This document shows, in pieces, positions 26,522-34,865 of a stretch of 64,000 bases of DNA (positions are counted from its first letter, which is position 1; each line of letters begins with the position of its first letter). The notes beneath the pieces are model-generated. The model was not told the DNA's origin, searched no databases, and was given only the letters and a program-made list of their open reading frames with translations. The stretch lies in contig NZ_CP109162.1 of assembly GCF_035920445.1 (NCBI RefSeq), positions 1,488,001 to 1,552,000 of the forward strand, given 5' to 3'. Origin of the DNA: Nocardia sp. NBC_01730 (lineage in GTDB: Bacteria > Actinomycetota > Actinomycetes > Mycobacteriales > Mycobacteriaceae). Both the position numbers and the translations under genes were made by a program.

Positions 26522-26710
26522 ATGGAGTGCCGCCTGGTCGTTGACTTCGACATGCCGGGAGTGCCGATTCAGCACTACCGAGCAGAGCGGTGTGCCGCCG
26601 AGGCCTTCGCCCAGGATGCGAAGCGCCTGGGACGGCCGCGGGTGACCGTCGACGACAGGGTGACCGCAGAGATGAAACCTCTTCCGTGTCAGCAACTTTT
26701 CATCGAGTAG
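26522..26710 (+). CDS. 62-aa hypothetical protein
   Basis: It starts MECRLVVDFDMPGVPIQHY, suggesting a small alpha/beta fold, and contains AAEAFAQDAKRLGRPRVTVDD. It directly follows the 67-aa ORF and precedes a methyltransferase fragment. Unknown function. Confidence 0.4.
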   Translation: MECRLVVDFDMPGVPIQHYRAERCAAEAFAQDAKRLGRPRVTVDDRVTAEMKPLPCQQLFIE

Positions 26711-26730
26711 AAGGATGTGCCCGAGATGTC

Positions 26731-26931
26731 GACACCGCTGTGGTCGACCGCGCGGCCGAGATATACGCCGGTAAGGGAATTGAGTTCCGGCCCCGCAGTA
26801 GCAAGGAGGTCGCGGCCCTTCTATCGGGCTGCGATCCTATCGAGCCTGGGCTGGTCGCGGCGCACCGCTGGCGGCCCACCGATGACCTCGACCAGCGCCG
26901 CCCGCAGCGGCTCGGCTGGGAGCCGCCGTAG
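26731..26931 (+). pseudogene. C-terminal fragment of a SAM-dependent methyltransferase (PF04672-like)
   Basis: The segment FRPRSSKEVAALLSGCDPIEPGLVAAHRWRP is represented here by its core SKEVAALLSGCDPIEPGLV; it matches the C-terminal pattern of the large actinobacterial PF04672 methyltransferases (Arg-Ser, Glu-x-x, Glu-Pro-Gly-x-Val, Trp-Arg-Pro). The Rossmann core is absent, so this is a remnant. Confidence 0.5.
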
Positions 26932-27073
26932 GCGGCAGAAGTGCGCTATTCCGCCGCAGTCGGGCGAATGCGATGACGGGGGTCGAATCGGGCCAATGCC
27001 CACCACATTTCACATCAAATGTCTTGATTTGCAGGGAGATTCGTTGGTGAAGGATCGAGCGGGGGAGAGCCCT

Positions 27074-29062
27074 ATGAACGAATCCGGTACGGATCGCGTC
27101 GCGAAGCTTTCCGCGGCGCTGGAGGGCGCGGACCTGGAGAAGGTCAGGTCATGGGGCCAGATGCTGGCCAACCGGCTGCGGCGAGGCGGGCGGGTGCTGG
27201 CGGTCGGCAACGGTGGAAGCGCAGCGCAGGCACAGCACTTGGTGGCCGAGCTGGTGGGCCGGTTCGAGTCCGAGCGGAACCCGTTGGCAGCGTTGGCGTT
27301 GACCACCGATTCGGCGGTGGTGACCGCGATCGGCAACGACTACGGATTCGACGAGTTGTATGCACGGCAGGTACGCGCGCACGGCCGCGAAGGCGATGTG
27401 CTGGTCGCGATCTCCACCTCCGGGCGCAGCGCGAACGTGATCACGGCGGCCGCGGAGGCGAACGCACTGGGAATGCTCACCTTCGCATTGACCGGCCCCG
27501 CCGGGAGCGCGCTGGCACAGGTGTGTGACGAGGTGGTGGCCATCGAGTCCTCGGCGACATCGACAATCCAGGAATGCCATCTGCTGATCGCGCACGAACT
27601 GTGCGCGGCCGTCGATGCGGCCCTGTCCTCCGCCCCGTCGGGTTCGATGCCGATCGCCCCACAGTCCAACGGCACGGTGGCTGAGCGGGTTCGGCGCGTG
27701 GTGGTGGTCGGTGATGTGCTGGCGGACTGCGACTGGTGCGGTGAGGTCACGCGGGTGTCGCCGGAGGCGCCGGTGCCGGTGCTGAGCGCGGTGTCGCGAC
27801 AGTGGCGGCCGGGCGGCGCGGGCCTGGCCGCGATGCTCGCCGCCGCAGACGGCTGCGAGGTCACGCTGATGACCGCGATCGGCGACGACGACCCCGGGCG
27901 GCGGATACGCGCGGACCTCGCCGCGGCGGGGGTATCGGTGATCGACCTCGGCACCATGGGGCCGACGCCGGTGAAATTGCGTATGCGGGCGAGGGGCCAG
28001 ACCCTGGTGATGGTCGATGATTCTGCACCGCCGTGCCCGGTGGGCGATCCGCCGCCGGAAGTCGCGAATGCGCTCGCCGAGGCGAACGGGGTGCTGGTCG
28101 CCGACTACGGGCGCGGGGTGGCCGCGCAACCTCGGCTGCGTTCGCTGCTGTCGACCGTGGCGCGGCGTATGCCAGTGGTGTGGGATCCGCACCGGCACGG
28201 ACCGGCCCCCGTCGAGCGGGTGAGCGTTGTTGTGCCGAACCATGAGGAAGCCGCTCACCTCAGTGGAGAAGAGGCTGCTGCCGGTGATCTCGATGCCGAT
28301 GTCCGCCGGGCTCGGAACCTGCGATCCTGGTGGCGATGCGGGCATGCGGTTGTCACTCGCGGCGCCGACGGCGCGGTCCTGGTCGGCTCCGACACCGATC
28401 CCGCGCAGGTGTTCCCAGCACCGCGGCGCGAGCACGGCGACGCTTGCGGGGCGGGCGACCGGTTCGCGGTCACGCTGTTGGAAGAGCTGATCCGCGCACG
28501 GATCCCGTCGACAGCGGTACAACGCGCAGTCGTCGTGGCCGCTGACTATGTGGCCGGACACCGCCCGCCGGGCCCGCGACCGCGGGGTGATCGCGATGTT
28601 GACGGGGTCGCGATGGCAGAGCGGGTTCGCGCGGCGGGCGGTCGGGTGGTGGCTACCGGCGGCTGCTTCGATGTGCTGCACGACGGGCACCGCCAGCTGT
28701 TGGAGGCTGCGCGCGCGATGGGGGACTGCCTGATCGTGCTGCTCAACAGCGACGCCTCCCTATCCAGGTTGAAGGGCTCGAGCCGGCCTCTTGTGCCGCA
28801 GGCGCAGCGGGCGGCGATGCTGGCGGCGTTTGCGTGCGTGGATGCGGTCGTAGTGTTCGACGAGGACACCCCCGCCGAGCTGCTGGAGCAGGTGCGGCCG
28901 CACATCTGGATCAAGGGCGGCGACTACGGTGTTACCGAGCTGCCCGAGGCTGCGGTGGTGCAGCGCCATGGGGGCCAGGTCGTTTTCGGCCCGTACTTGG
29001 ATGGGGTGTCGACGAGTGAGTTGATCGAGCGTGCTGTTGCCGGGCGGATGGTGCGGTCATGA
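27074..29062 (+). CDS. Three-domain GmhA-HldE fusion: heptose-7-P isomerase, kinase and adenylyltransferase
   Basis: A 662-aa protein starting at ATG 27074 (GGGGGAGA upstream). Residues 1-200 are a SIS-fold sedoheptulose-7-phosphate isomerase (AVGNGGSAAQAQHLVAEL; ISTSGRSANV; QECHLLIAHEL). Residues 210-500 are a PfkB/RfaE-type kinase (GGAGLAAMLAAADG; VPNHEEA; GDACGAGDRFAVTLL with the catalytic Asp). Residues 520-660 are a nucleotidyltransferase (ATGGCFDVLHDGHRQLLE, the HxGH motif; IKGGDY). Together they would turn sedoheptulose-7-P into heptose-7-P, then the 1,7-bisphosphate and, after a phosphatase step, NDP-heptose. Normally GmhA and HldE are separate. It opens the coupled ten-gene run and overlaps the epimerase gene by 4 nt. 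Confidence 0.88.
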   Translation: MNESGTDRVAKLSAALEGADLEKVRSWGQMLANRLRRGGRVLAVGNGGSAAQAQHLVAELVGRFESERNPLAALALTTDSAVVTAIGNDYGFDELYARQVRAHGREGDVLVAISTSGRSANVITAAAEANALGMLTFALTGPAGSALAQVCDEVVAIESSATSTIQECHLLIAHELCAAVDAALSSAPSGSMPIAPQSNGTVAERVRRVVVVGDVLADCDWCGEVTRVSPEAPVPVLSAVSRQWRPGGAGLAAMLAAADGCEVTLMTAIGDDDPGRRIRADLAAAGVSVIDLGTMGPTPVKLRMRARGQTLVMVDDSAPPCPVGDPPPEVANALAEANGVLVADYGRGVAAQPRLRSLLSTVARRMPVVWDPHRHGPAPVERVSVVVPNHEEAAHLSGEEAAAGDLDADVRRARNLRSWWRCGHAVVTRGADGAVLVGSDTDPAQVFPAPRREHGDACGAGDRFAVTLLEELIRARIPSTAVQRAVVVAADYVAGHRPPGPRPRGDRDVDGVAMAERVRAAGGRVVATGGCFDVLHDGHRQLLEAARAMGDCLIVLLNSDASLSRLKGSSRPLVPQAQRAAMLAAFACVDAVVVFDEDTPAELLEQVRPHIWIKGGDYGVTELPEAAVVQRHGGQVVFGPYLDGVSTSELIERAVAGRMVRS

Positions 29063-30036
29063 CCCGCTCGGTGCTGGTAACGGGAGTGGCGGGGTTCATC
29101 GGCAGCCACACGGCCGCCGATCTGCATGCGGCGGGGTGGATGGTGACCGGGGTCGACCACCACCCGGCCCACGAGGGCCGGGTGTGGGAGTCGATCACCG
29201 CAGACGCCGCCGACCCGGCGCTGCTGGCGCGGGTCGCTGGAGGGGAATTCGCGGTAGTCGTCCATCAGGCGGCGATCAGCGACACTCTCGCCCCGGATGA
29301 CGAGCGGCTGCGGTGGTGCAACGCGACGATGCCGCTGCGGATTGCGCGCGCGTGCGCCGAATCCGGGACACGTCTGGTGTACGCCTCGTCGGGCAGCGTG
29401 TACGGCATTGTGCCGCAAGGTGTTTCCTCGCTGGAATCCGACGCCTACGATCGAGGGCGCTGCTCAGGCCCGCTCAACGCGTACGCGAAATCGAAGCTCG
29501 TGATGGATCGGGCGATGCGTCGCCGCGCGGCGGTATTCGGCCTGGACTTTGTTGGGCTGCGCTACACCAACGTCTTCGGCCCCGGCGAACAGTCCAAGGG
29601 GCGCATGGCGTCGATCCTGTGGCAGATCCTCACCACCGCGGCCGCCGGGCAACCGGTGCGGTTGTTCAACGATACCCTGACCGCCGCGCGGGACTACCTA
29701 CCGGTACAGCTGCTGGTCTCAACTCTGGTGCGGCTGCTCGACAACCCGCACATCCGCGGGGTCTACAACCTCGGCTCCGGGACCGCGATCCGGTTCGAGA
29801 CGTTGCTGGGCTGGTGCACCGAGTGGGCCGGCGCCCCGGTGCCGATGGTGGGAGTGCCGAACCCAGTCCGCGACCGCTACCAGTACTGGACGTGCGCGGA
29901 TATGCGGCTCCTGCGGAGGGCGATGCCCGGCCTGGAACCGGTGAGCGTGAACGAAATCCGCAGTTATGCCTGTGACCTGTTTGACCACATCCGAGCCGAA
30001 ACCGTCGGCGTGGGCGAGCTTGTGAAGTCCCTGTGA
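29059..30036 (+). CDS. NAD-dependent sugar-nucleotide epimerase/dehydratase (HldD-like)
   Basis: A 325-aa extended SDR: GVAGFIGSHTAADLHAAGW is the Rossmann glycine motif, SSGSVYG precedes the catalytic Ser, NAYAKSKLVMDR carries Y-x-x-x-K, and TNVFGPGEQSKGRMASI resembles HldD (ADP-heptose 6-epimerase) with ARDYLPV downstream. It probably epimerises the NDP-heptose made by the preceding fusion. ATGA overlap with the upstream gene. Confidence 0.82.
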   Translation: MTRSVLVTGVAGFIGSHTAADLHAAGWMVTGVDHHPAHEGRVWESITADAADPALLARVAGGEFAVVVHQAAISDTLAPDDERLRWCNATMPLRIARACAESGTRLVYASSGSVYGIVPQGVSSLESDAYDRGRCSGPLNAYAKSKLVMDRAMRRRAAVFGLDFVGLRYTNVFGPGEQSKGRMASILWQILTTAAAGQPVRLFNDTLTAARDYLPVQLLVSTLVRLLDNPHIRGVYNLGSGTAIRFETLLGWCTEWAGAPVPMVGVPNPVRDRYQYWTCADMRLLRRAMPGLEPVSVNEIRSYACDLFDHIRAETVGVGELVKSL

Positions 30037-30050
30037 TCGGAGGAAACGCG

Positions 30051-31160
30051 ATGTCTACCAGCACAACCGACGTGCTCGATGGAGAGAAGGCGCTACGCCA
30101 CCGGATCACGGTGTTGTCGCGGTCACTGCGAGAGGTGACCGCGGTCGAACACCTGCAAAAGCCGCGGTACGTCGGCTACGACACCGTCCGCGACGCCGAC
30201 GGCACCACCTACGGCCGCAAGAAGGCGATCCTGATGTCGGGCGGATGCAGCGTCCCGACCTGCACGATGTGCCCGTTCACCAACTACAACAACTTCGGCC
30301 TGCACGGCGCGAACGCTGACGGCCTGCGTGGACAAGTTGTCACCATGCTGGACCGCACCGATGACGAGCCGGACTACGACATGCTCGCCCTCTACAACGA
30401 CGGGTCGTTCTTCGCCCGCCGTGAGGTGCCGGCCGATGTGCAGGTCGATATCGCCCGCCGGGCCGCGGCCACCGGAGTTCGCCGCCTAGTCGTCGAGTCA
30501 CTGCCACAGTTCGTCACCACCGAAACCCTCGTCCCGTTCGTCGACGCTCTCGGCGATGTACAGCTTGAGGTCGGGATCGGGTTGCAGTCGGCGGACCGGC
30601 TGGTGCGCGAAACCCTCGTCAATACCCGCGTCACACGCGAATCCTTCGAGGCCGCAGTGGCGTTGATGCAGGCGCATAACGTGCTTCCCAAGGTGTATTT
30701 GATGATCGGTCCGCCGTTTCTCACCGAGGCCGAAGCGGTGACCGACGTGATCGACTCGACGGCCTACGTGGCGTCGCTTGGCGTGGCAGGGGTGACGTTG
30801 TGCCCGACCCGATTGGCGCCGAACACGGTGGCATGGTGGCTGTACCAGCGCGGCCACTATTACGCCCCGAACCTGTGGGCGGTCGTCGACGCGGTGCGCG
30901 GCGCACACACGAAAGCGGCGGTGCGGGTGGCGTGTATCAACATGCGCGGCACCGACTTCGACTCGGTGTACCCGGACTCGTGCGAACGCTGCGCGAATCC
31001 GATCGTGGACGGGCTGGTCGCCTACAGCGTCAGCGGTGCCCCCGCCGATCTGCCGACCTCGTGCGAGTGCCGCCGAACGACCACGCCGGTCGCCCTCGAC
31101 CATGAACACATCCTCGCCCGCACCGTGGCGACTCTGGATGCCTGCGAGGCGATCGCGTGA
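30051..31160 (+). CDS. Radical SAM protein (Elp3/RaSEA-like), unknown substrate
   Basis: 369 aa, start ATG 30051 with GGAGGAAA upstream. The cluster motif is GGCSVPTCTMCPF, that is C-x4-C-x2-C rather than the usual C-x3-C-x2-C. The TIM-barrel core is visible (LALYNDGSFFA, RRLVVESLPQFVT, LEVGIGLQSADRLVRE, PKVYLMIGPPFLTE). A C-terminal set of cysteines (DSCERCANP and TSCECRR) may bind zinc or a second cluster. Radical chemistry on a sugar or an acceptor carbon is likely; the reaction cannot be named. Its place between the epimerase and P450 genes argues for a tailoring step. Coupled by GTGA to the P450. Confidence 0.75.
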   Translation: MSTSTTDVLDGEKALRHRITVLSRSLREVTAVEHLQKPRYVGYDTVRDADGTTYGRKKAILMSGGCSVPTCTMCPFTNYNNFGLHGANADGLRGQVVTMLDRTDDEPDYDMLALYNDGSFFARREVPADVQVDIARRAAATGVRRLVVESLPQFVTTETLVPFVDALGDVQLEVGIGLQSADRLVRETLVNTRVTRESFEAAVALMQAHNVLPKVYLMIGPPFLTEAEAVTDVIDSTAYVASLGVAGVTLCPTRLAPNTVAWWLYQRGHYYAPNLWAVVDAVRGAHTKAAVRVACINMRGTDFDSVYPDSCERCANPIVDGLVAYSVSGAPADLPTSCECRRTTTPVALDHEHILARTVATLDACEAIA

Positions 31161-32434
31161 GGCCGCCCCCGATCCTGTCCGAATCCCCACCTCCGGATCT
31201 GCCACGGTTCCTCGCCGCCCGACATCACGGGCTCGGCGACGTGTTCGCCCTCGACACCCGGGCCGGTGCACCGACGGCGTACTGCGTCGGGTCGGCCGCG
31301 GTGCGGGAGATGTTCGCGCGGGAACGCGAGGGCGGGCTGGCGGTGCACAACACTGCGACGGTGCACACGCTGTTCCGGCGCGCGGTGTTCACCCTGCGCG
31401 GCCGTGAGCACGAGACCGTACGCACCTACCTGTCGGCCGGGTTGCGGCACGACGCGGTGGCCGCCTACCTGCCGAGTGTGGCCGAGGTCGCGCACCGCCA
31501 CGTCAGCCGGTGGGCCGAGGCGGCGGTGGTGGCGCTGTATCAGGCTGCGCGCGACTACACGATGGAGGTGTGCCTGACGGCGATCCTGGGTCTGGCCGCT
31601 GATGATCCGACCGCGCTGCGGGTGCCGGAGTTGTTCGATCGGTTCGTCGTCGGCGCCGAACTCCCGCCAACTCACAGTGAAGGTGGGGACGAGGTGTTCG
31701 CGGCGGCCCTCGACGCGGCCGTGGAGCTGCGGGAGTTGTTGCAGGCGTGCACGGTTCGCGCGGCCGACAGCGCGCGGCCGTCGGTGGTGTCTGCGCTCAT
31801 CGCCTCAGGGCGGGCCCCGGGCGGGGAGGGGGTCGATCACCTGCTGGCGCTGCTGATCGCGGCGCGGGAGACCACGGCCAGCCTGGTCACCTGGCTGCTG
31901 ATCGAATGCGCACTTGATGACCAGCTCGCCGACGCGCTCGCTACCGACGCCCGCGACCTGGTCACCGACCCGGTCCAGGCGATCGTCCGCGGTGGCGCAC
32001 CGGGGTTGCGGCGGGTGCTTGCCGAGTGCGCGCGCCTGCATACCCCCAATACGATCGCCACCCGGCAGGCGGTCACGGATGTCCAGGTCGGTGGCTATAC
32101 CATCCCGGCCGGATGGCACGTCGCCTACAGCGCCCCCGCCACCCACCTGCTTCCCGAGCTGTTCACCGACCCGGAAGCTTTTCACCCTCAACGCTTCTGC
32201 GGGCCGGATGGTGCGCGCCGCGCGGCGGGGCTGCTGGCGTTCGGGCGGGGCGCGCATGCATGTGCAGGCCGCGGGTTCGCCGAGGCGACCACCCTGTTGC
32301 TGGTCGCGGTCGTGCTCGCCGGGTACCGCATCGACCTGGACCCCAGGCAGCGGCCGAAGGTTGAGCGGTTCCAGCCGGTGCGTGCCCCAGCAGGCTCGGT
32401 CCATGCCCGCGTTCGGCAGGTGGTGCGGCGGTGA
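31157..32434 (+). CDS. Cytochrome P450
   Basis: 425 aa. Heme-binding loop LAFGRGAHACAGRGFAE with the Cys ligand (about residue 368), K-helix E-x-x-R in LAECARLHTP, I-helix AARETTASLVTW (the Glu-Thr pair is present), and the meander PELFTDPEAFHPQRF. Complete and of usual length. It would hydroxylate or otherwise oxidise the acceptor or sugar. GTG start overlaps the radical SAM stop; redox partners are not encoded nearby. Confidence 0.85.
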   Translation: MRPPPILSESPPPDLPRFLAARHHGLGDVFALDTRAGAPTAYCVGSAAVREMFAREREGGLAVHNTATVHTLFRRAVFTLRGREHETVRTYLSAGLRHDAVAAYLPSVAEVAHRHVSRWAEAAVVALYQAARDYTMEVCLTAILGLAADDPTALRVPELFDRFVVGAELPPTHSEGGDEVFAAALDAAVELRELLQACTVRAADSARPSVVSALIASGRAPGGEGVDHLLALLIAARETTASLVTWLLIECALDDQLADALATDARDLVTDPVQAIVRGGAPGLRRVLAECARLHTPNTIATRQAVTDVQVGGYTIPAGWHVAYSAPATHLLPELFTDPEAFHPQRFCGPDGARRAAGLLAFGRGAHACAGRGFAEATTLLLVAVVLAGYRIDLDPRQRPKVERFQPVRAPAGSVHARVRQVVRR

Positions 32435-33705
32435 ACCTCGCAGAGCTGGTTGAGCGGCTGGTGCGATTCGAGGTTGCCAGTTCGCGGCGGCTGCACCTGA
32501 TCGCCAGCGAGAACCAGATGCCCGCCCTCGCGCGGGTGCCGTATCTGACCGAAGCCCTTACCCGTTACTGCTTCGGTCGTGCGGGCGAGGCGAATTGGGC
32601 GTGGCCGGGCCGCGGCGAACTCACCGACCTCGAGGAGGCGGCCGGACGTGGGATCGGTGCGCTGCTCGACGCGAAGTACGTGAGCCTGAAACCGGTGTCG
32701 GGATTGTCGGCGATGACCGTGGCCGTCTCGGCGTTAACCGGATCGGCAGGCACCGTGTTCAGCCTGGCCGAAACCGACGGCGGGCACGGTTCGACCCGGT
32801 TCGTCGCCAACCGGTTCGGGTTGCACTGGCAACCCCTGCCCATGGACCCGAGCAACTGGTGCGTCGATGTGGATGCGCTGGCGCGGAGGGCGCGCGGTAT
32901 CGGCGGGCCGTTGCTGGTTTACCTCGACTCGTTCATGGCGTTGTTTCCCCATGACATCGTCGCAATCCGCGCCGCGGTCGGCGATCGGGCGAGGATTCAC
33001 TACGACGGCTCCCACACCCTCGGGCTGGTCGCTGGCGGTGCGTTCCAGAACCCTCTCGCCGAGGGCGCCGACAGCCTCGGCGGCAGCGTCCACAAGACCT
33101 TTCCTGGCCCACCCGGCAAAGGTGTCGTGGCCACCAACAATGCCGGTCTGGCTCGGCAGGTCGACGTGCACGCCGCCGGATGGGTGTCGCACCACCATCC
33201 CGCCGACGTCGCTGCGCTGGCGTTCTCGGTGGCGTGGATGACCGACCACGCCTGCGACTACGCCGCCGCAGTCGTCGCCAACGCCCGCTCCCTGGCTGCC
33301 GCCCTCACCGCCCAAGGGTTCACCGTCTGCGCGGCCGAGCTCGGCCACACCCGATCACATCAGGTGTGGGTGGACATCGACCCGATCTGTCCCGCCGAGA
33401 CCTCGGCCGGGCTGCTGTATGAGGCCGGGATCGTGGTCAATGCCATCGAGATTCCCTATCTGAGCGCGCCCGGGTTGCGGCTGGGTGTGCAGGAGTTGAC
33501 CTTCGCTGGCCTCGATGGCAAGGGCGTCGATGAACTCGCCGCGCTCATGGCCCGCGTGCTGATCCACCGCGAACCACCGGAGTCGGTCACCCTGGCGGTC
33601 GATGCCCTGCGCACCCGCTACGTGACCAGCGACGACCAACAGGCCGCCGACGAGCTCGCGCACCTGCTGCGCCGGGCGCGGCGGCAGGAAGCGAGGACCC
33701 CGTGA
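32431..33705 (+). CDS. SHMT-like PLP-dependent enzyme
   Basis: 424 aa of the serine-hydroxymethyltransferase fold: LHLIASENQMP near the start, GRGELTDLEEAAGRGIGAL, the Asp-His pair region IHYDGSHTLGLV and the PLP lysine in GSVHKTFPGPPGKG. The central tetrahydrofolate-binding features differ from housekeeping GlyA, which suggests a specialised aldolase or transaldolase, of the kind used to make beta-hydroxy amino acids. It may build an amino-acid-derived moiety of the product. Coupled to its neighbours by GTGA overlaps on both sides. Confidence 0.8.
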   Translation: MNLAELVERLVRFEVASSRRLHLIASENQMPALARVPYLTEALTRYCFGRAGEANWAWPGRGELTDLEEAAGRGIGALLDAKYVSLKPVSGLSAMTVAVSALTGSAGTVFSLAETDGGHGSTRFVANRFGLHWQPLPMDPSNWCVDVDALARRARGIGGPLLVYLDSFMALFPHDIVAIRAAVGDRARIHYDGSHTLGLVAGGAFQNPLAEGADSLGGSVHKTFPGPPGKGVVATNNAGLARQVDVHAAGWVSHHHPADVAALAFSVAWMTDHACDYAAAVVANARSLAAALTAQGFTVCAAELGHTRSHQVWVDIDPICPAETSAGLLYEAGIVVNAIEIPYLSAPGLRLGVQELTFAGLDGKGVDELAALMARVLIHREPPESVTLAVDALRTRYVTSDDQQAADELAHLLRRARRQEARTP

Positions 33706-34862
33706 CCACCACCGAGCTGACGCTGACCGCGAATGAATTCTCTTGGCATCCGGATTGCCGCCACTTCGTCGGCGGCATGCCGTGCCAGCACTGGCGGGCA
33801 TGCCCCGGCTGCACGCTGTATGCCCCGGTCACGCACCGGATTCTGATCGTGATGCTCAAGCGCATGGGCGACATGCTCATCGCGTCCCCGCTTCCGGCCC
33901 GGATCAAGGCCGAACACCCCGGCGCGCACATCACCTGGCTCATCGGCGCCGAGTCCGCGCCCATCGTGGCGATGATCCCGCATGTCGACCGGGTCCTGGT
34001 CTGGGACGCCGACACCGCAAACACGCTGCTCGCCGAGCACTACGACGCCATCTACAGCTTCGAACGCCATCCCGCTGCTGCTGGGCTCGTGCCCCGCATC
34101 AGCGCCGACCACCGCGCCGGGCTCGCCTATGGCGGCGACCACAACACCCTCTATCCGCTCGGGCAGGCCGCGCGGCACTTCTTCGCGATGAACACCTGGA
34201 ACGACTTCCGCACCCACGGAAACGAAAAGACCTGGACCGAACTATATTTCGAGGTCGCCGGATACACCTACACCGGCGAGCCGTACCAGCTGACGGTCCC
34301 GGATGAGGCGAAGGACCGTGTTGCGGCGCGGCTGGGCACCAGTGGCGGATGGGTGTGCTTGAACGTCGGCGGCTCCAAGGCCACCAAGCTGTGGCCGGTG
34401 CAGTACTGGAGCGAACTCGGGCGGCGGCTGCTCGACGACGGGAACCGGCTGGTCATCACCGGCGGCCCTGACGATGCCCATGTCTGCCGCCAACTGCTGC
34501 GCGAGCTGGACACCGGCGGCGGCCGGGTCCGCTACGACTCTATCCCCTTGGAGGAGTTCGCTGCGGTACCGGACTTCTGCGACGCGATGGTCACCGGCGA
34601 CAGCCTCGGGTTCCACCTCGCTCTCGCCCACGACCTGCCCGTGGTGGTGCTGCTCGGGCCGAGCAACGGCGCCGAAGTCATTCCCCGCCACGCCGACACC
34701 GTGACCGCACTGCGGTCGAGACTGGCGTGTTCGCCGTGCGCGCACCAGGTCACCTGCGGCGGCGTCGGCGGCTGCATGGACACCATCACCGTCGACGATG
34801 TGCACGCCGCGGTCTGCAACTCGCTGTCCCCGGCACCAGCCGGGGCCGTGCGGAAGGAGTGA
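33702..34862 (+). CDS. Glycosyltransferase family 9 (heptosyltransferase-like)
   Basis: 386 aa. GT9 landmarks: ILIVMLKRMGDMLIASPL with the Gly/Asp motif, CLNVGGSKATKLWPVQYW (NDP-sugar loop, GGS-x-x-x-K-x-W), LVITGGPDDA and TGDSLGFHLALAHDLPVVVLLGP. N-terminal Cys pairs (HPDCRHF, PCQHWRACPGC) and C-terminal Cys (ACSPCAHQVTCGG) are extras. GT9 enzymes use ADP-heptose, which the cluster can make, so it probably transfers the heptose to an acceptor. An actinobacterium lacks LPS, so the acceptor is more likely a small molecule. Confidence 0.85.
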   Translation: MTTTELTLTANEFSWHPDCRHFVGGMPCQHWRACPGCTLYAPVTHRILIVMLKRMGDMLIASPLPARIKAEHPGAHITWLIGAESAPIVAMIPHVDRVLVWDADTANTLLAEHYDAIYSFERHPAAAGLVPRISADHRAGLAYGGDHNTLYPLGQAARHFFAMNTWNDFRTHGNEKTWTELYFEVAGYTYTGEPYQLTVPDEAKDRVAARLGTSGGWVCLNVGGSKATKLWPVQYWSELGRRLLDDGNRLVITGGPDDAHVCRQLLRELDTGGGRVRYDSIPLEEFAAVPDFCDAMVTGDSLGFHLALAHDLPVVVLLGPSNGAEVIPRHADTVTALRSRLACSPCAHQVTCGGVGGCMDTITVDDVHAAVCNSLSPAPAGAVRKE

Positions 34863-34865
34863 ACG

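Noticed and set aside
24810..26710. Small ORFs next to a radical SAM gene as a RiPP precursor cluster
   Set aside because: No leader/core pattern, no SPASM or RRE domain, and the radical SAM gene sits more than 3 kb downstream within sugar genes. Kept only as a possibility.
27149..28690. Long minus-strand open frame opposite the GmhA-HldE gene
   Set aside because: Codon and composition shadow of the fusion gene; no recognisable motif.
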